Shown one piece after another: positions 63,042 through 64,000 of a stretch of 64,000 nt of DNA. The position numbers and the translations under genes are program-made. Location: positions 248,001-312,000 of the forward strand of contig NZ_JAAOYO010000004.1 of the NCBI RefSeq assembly GCF_011759505.1. The letters run 5' to 3'. The notes beneath the pieces are model-generated. The model searched no databases. It worked only from the letters and a program-made list of their open reading frames with translations, and was not told the DNA's origin. The stretch is from Curtobacterium salicis (GTDB lineage: Bacteria; Actinomycetota; Actinomycetes; Actinomycetales; Microbacteriaceae). Position 1 is the stretch's first letter. The number at the start of each line of letters is the position of its first letter.

Positions 63042-64000
63042 CGTCTTCCCCCTCGGCGAAGTGTCCGTAACGTGTGCATCGTCTGGTCAAGGTCCTGCCG
63101 AACATCGCCGCTCGAGACGAATGACAGCGCCCCGACCAGAGGTGCTTCTTGCACCGCTCGGCCACCACCGGACAGTGCGTCCGTGATCTGCGGCGTCAGC
63201 GGCACTACGGCCTCGTCGTAGCGGCCCTCGCCGAGGTTGGCGAGAATGCCACCGGGTCGGCGGCTGACGACTCCACCGAGCGCCATCTGCGGTACTGCGC
63301 CGCCCTTGAACTCGAAGTGCCAGGGCTCCCGCTGTGAGAAACCGAGTCCGGTGTTCGCCCAGCCGTACTTCGCGCCGTTCGCGCGGAGCCACGCCTGACC
63401 GCCGGCAACATCCGCGGCCCGACCGAGGCCGTGCACGGATGTGCCGATCGGTGCAGCGAGGTTCCCGCCTGCCTTGAACAGCGACCAGCGGTACGCCTGC
63501 GCCTTGAGGTCGCGGTAGCCCTCCGTGAGCCGGAGGATGCCGCCGGACGCCTTGTTCGCGGCGTTCCATGCAGCTGCCGCGGCCTTCGTGAGCAGCCCAC
63601 CAGTCGGTCCGACGCCAGAGCCCGGCGCGAAGCCGGACGCCTTGCCGAGGACGCTGGACGGAAGGTTCCCGTTCGCGCCGTTGCCGCCGAAGGGGTTCAG
63701 GCCGCCGAGGTCGCCGATGCTCTGCAGCTTCGAGACGACGCTGTCGAGCACCTTCCGTCCGACACCCTTCGCCATGTCGACCATCGCTCCGCCGCCGGGG
63801 ATCTTCGACATCAGGCCGTTGGCGAGCTTGCCGAGGGTCCGTATCGGGTCGGAGATCACCGAGGCGGCGGTCCCTGCGGCGTCCTGCGCCCAGTTCCACG
63901 CCTTCCCGGCCTTGCTGGCGAGCCAGTCCCACGCGCCGGTCGCGGCACCGACGATGCCGCCCTTCGCGAAGCCGCCGGAGAGCAGCGACGCGAAGCCGAC
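63038..64000 (-). CDS. Tape measure protein, C-terminal part with M15 peptidase domain
   Basis: The reading frame is open at the right window edge (last 320 residues visible). It starts with Gly/Ala-rich and Trp-containing segments (TGAWDWLASKAGKAWNWAQD) of the tape measure type. An embedded D-Ala-D-Ala carboxypeptidase-like M15 domain follows: LTEGYRDLKAQAYRW, SVHGLGRAAD (exact SxHxxGxAxD zinc motif) and EPWHFEF. The tail after it (GGVVSRRPGGILANLGEGRY) is typical of tape measure C-termini. The peptidase probably opens peptidoglycan during DNA injection. Confidence 0.85.
   Translation of the reverse strand, partial: VGFASLLSGGFAKGGIVGAATGAWDWLASKAGKAWNWAQDAAGTAASVISDPIRTLGKLANGLMSKIPGGGAMVDMAKGVGRKVLDSVVSKLQSIGDLGGLNPFGGNGANGNLPSSVLGKASGFAPGSGVGPTGGLLTKAAAAAWNAANKASGGILRLTEGYRDLKAQAYRWSLFKAGGNLAAPIGTSVHGLGRAADVAGGQAWLRANGAKYGWANTGLGFSQREPWHFEFKGGAVPQMALGGVVSRRPGGILANLGEGRYDEAVVPLTPQITDALSGGGRAVQEAPLVGALSFVSSGDVRQDLDQTMHTLRTLRRGGRR

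Larger units (their letters stand above)
50061..64000. mobile_element. Siphovirus-type prophage, left part
   Basis: Contiguous phage genes from tRNA-Thr to the window edge: tape measure, distal and minor tail proteins, endolysin, small membrane proteins, tail fibre esterase, all leftward, plus rightward small genes and secreted-protein genes next to the tRNA. Long tail genes in this order indicate a siphovirus. Gene spacing is tight with ATGA/GTGA overlaps. Integrase, repressor, terminase, portal and capsid are not in the window. The tail and lysis reading frames visible are intact, so the prophage is not evidently decayed here. Confidence 0.9.

Overview
The window is about 64 kb of very GC-rich DNA. 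It reads as the chromosome of a high-GC Gram-positive actinobacterium of the Microbacteriaceae type, possibly Curtobacterium or a close relative. That placement is inferred from gene content, a minimal Tad pilus locus next to a 6C RNA, many leaderless GTG/ATG starts behind TANNNT boxes, and an actinobacterial LexA box. It rests on recognition, not on a database search.

Positions 1-49,987 are host core genome. The left end holds the 3' part of rplL, a frameshifted VSR/DUF559-like remnant, an amino-acid permease, an ABC exporter, cbs-metB (reverse transsulfuration), an MFS exporter, a small substrate-binding-like lipoprotein, a TetR/Bcr-CflA pair with a likely operator, a HerA/DUF853 ATPase and a PH-domain membrane protein. 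Then come tRNA-Ser(GGA), pta-ackA, an NAD(P)-binding protein, the SRP RNA with dnaX-recR, lysC-asd (with an internal lysC start for a beta subunit), mqo, and an SOS-controlled radical SAM protein. A tightly overlapped operon follows: histidine kinase, membrane pseudokinase-like protein, response regulator and thymidine kinase. After it lie a flavin-dependent oxidoreductase, tRNA-Pro(CGG), a metallophosphoesterase coupled to a PASTA class A penicillin-binding protein, a DUF4177-RidA pair, acs, the 6C small RNA, a compact tad operon, topA-tmk-holB, a TetR regulator and tRNA-Thr(CGT).

From tRNA-Thr to the right edge is the left part of a siphovirus-type prophage, probably integrated at the tRNA 3' end. 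Three small rightward genes come first. Next is a lysogenic-conversion (moron) cassette of three secreted proteins enclosed by two near-identical terminators. The leftward late operon follows, listed here from right to left: tape measure protein with an M15 peptidase domain, distal tail and minor tail proteins, M15 endolysin, three small membrane proteins (holin candidates), a sialate O-acetylesterase-like tail fibre protein and a LamG-like protein. Integrase, repressor, head genes and the other attachment site lie outside the window.

Working together: pta-ackA and acs form the two arms of acetate overflow and recovery; mqo, lysC-asd and cbs-metB cover malate oxidation, the aspartate family and sulfur amino acids; dnaX, recR, holB, tmk, tdk and topA serve replication and nucleotide supply. 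The least explained parts are the prophage secreted-protein cassette and the kinase/pseudokinase/regulator operon.
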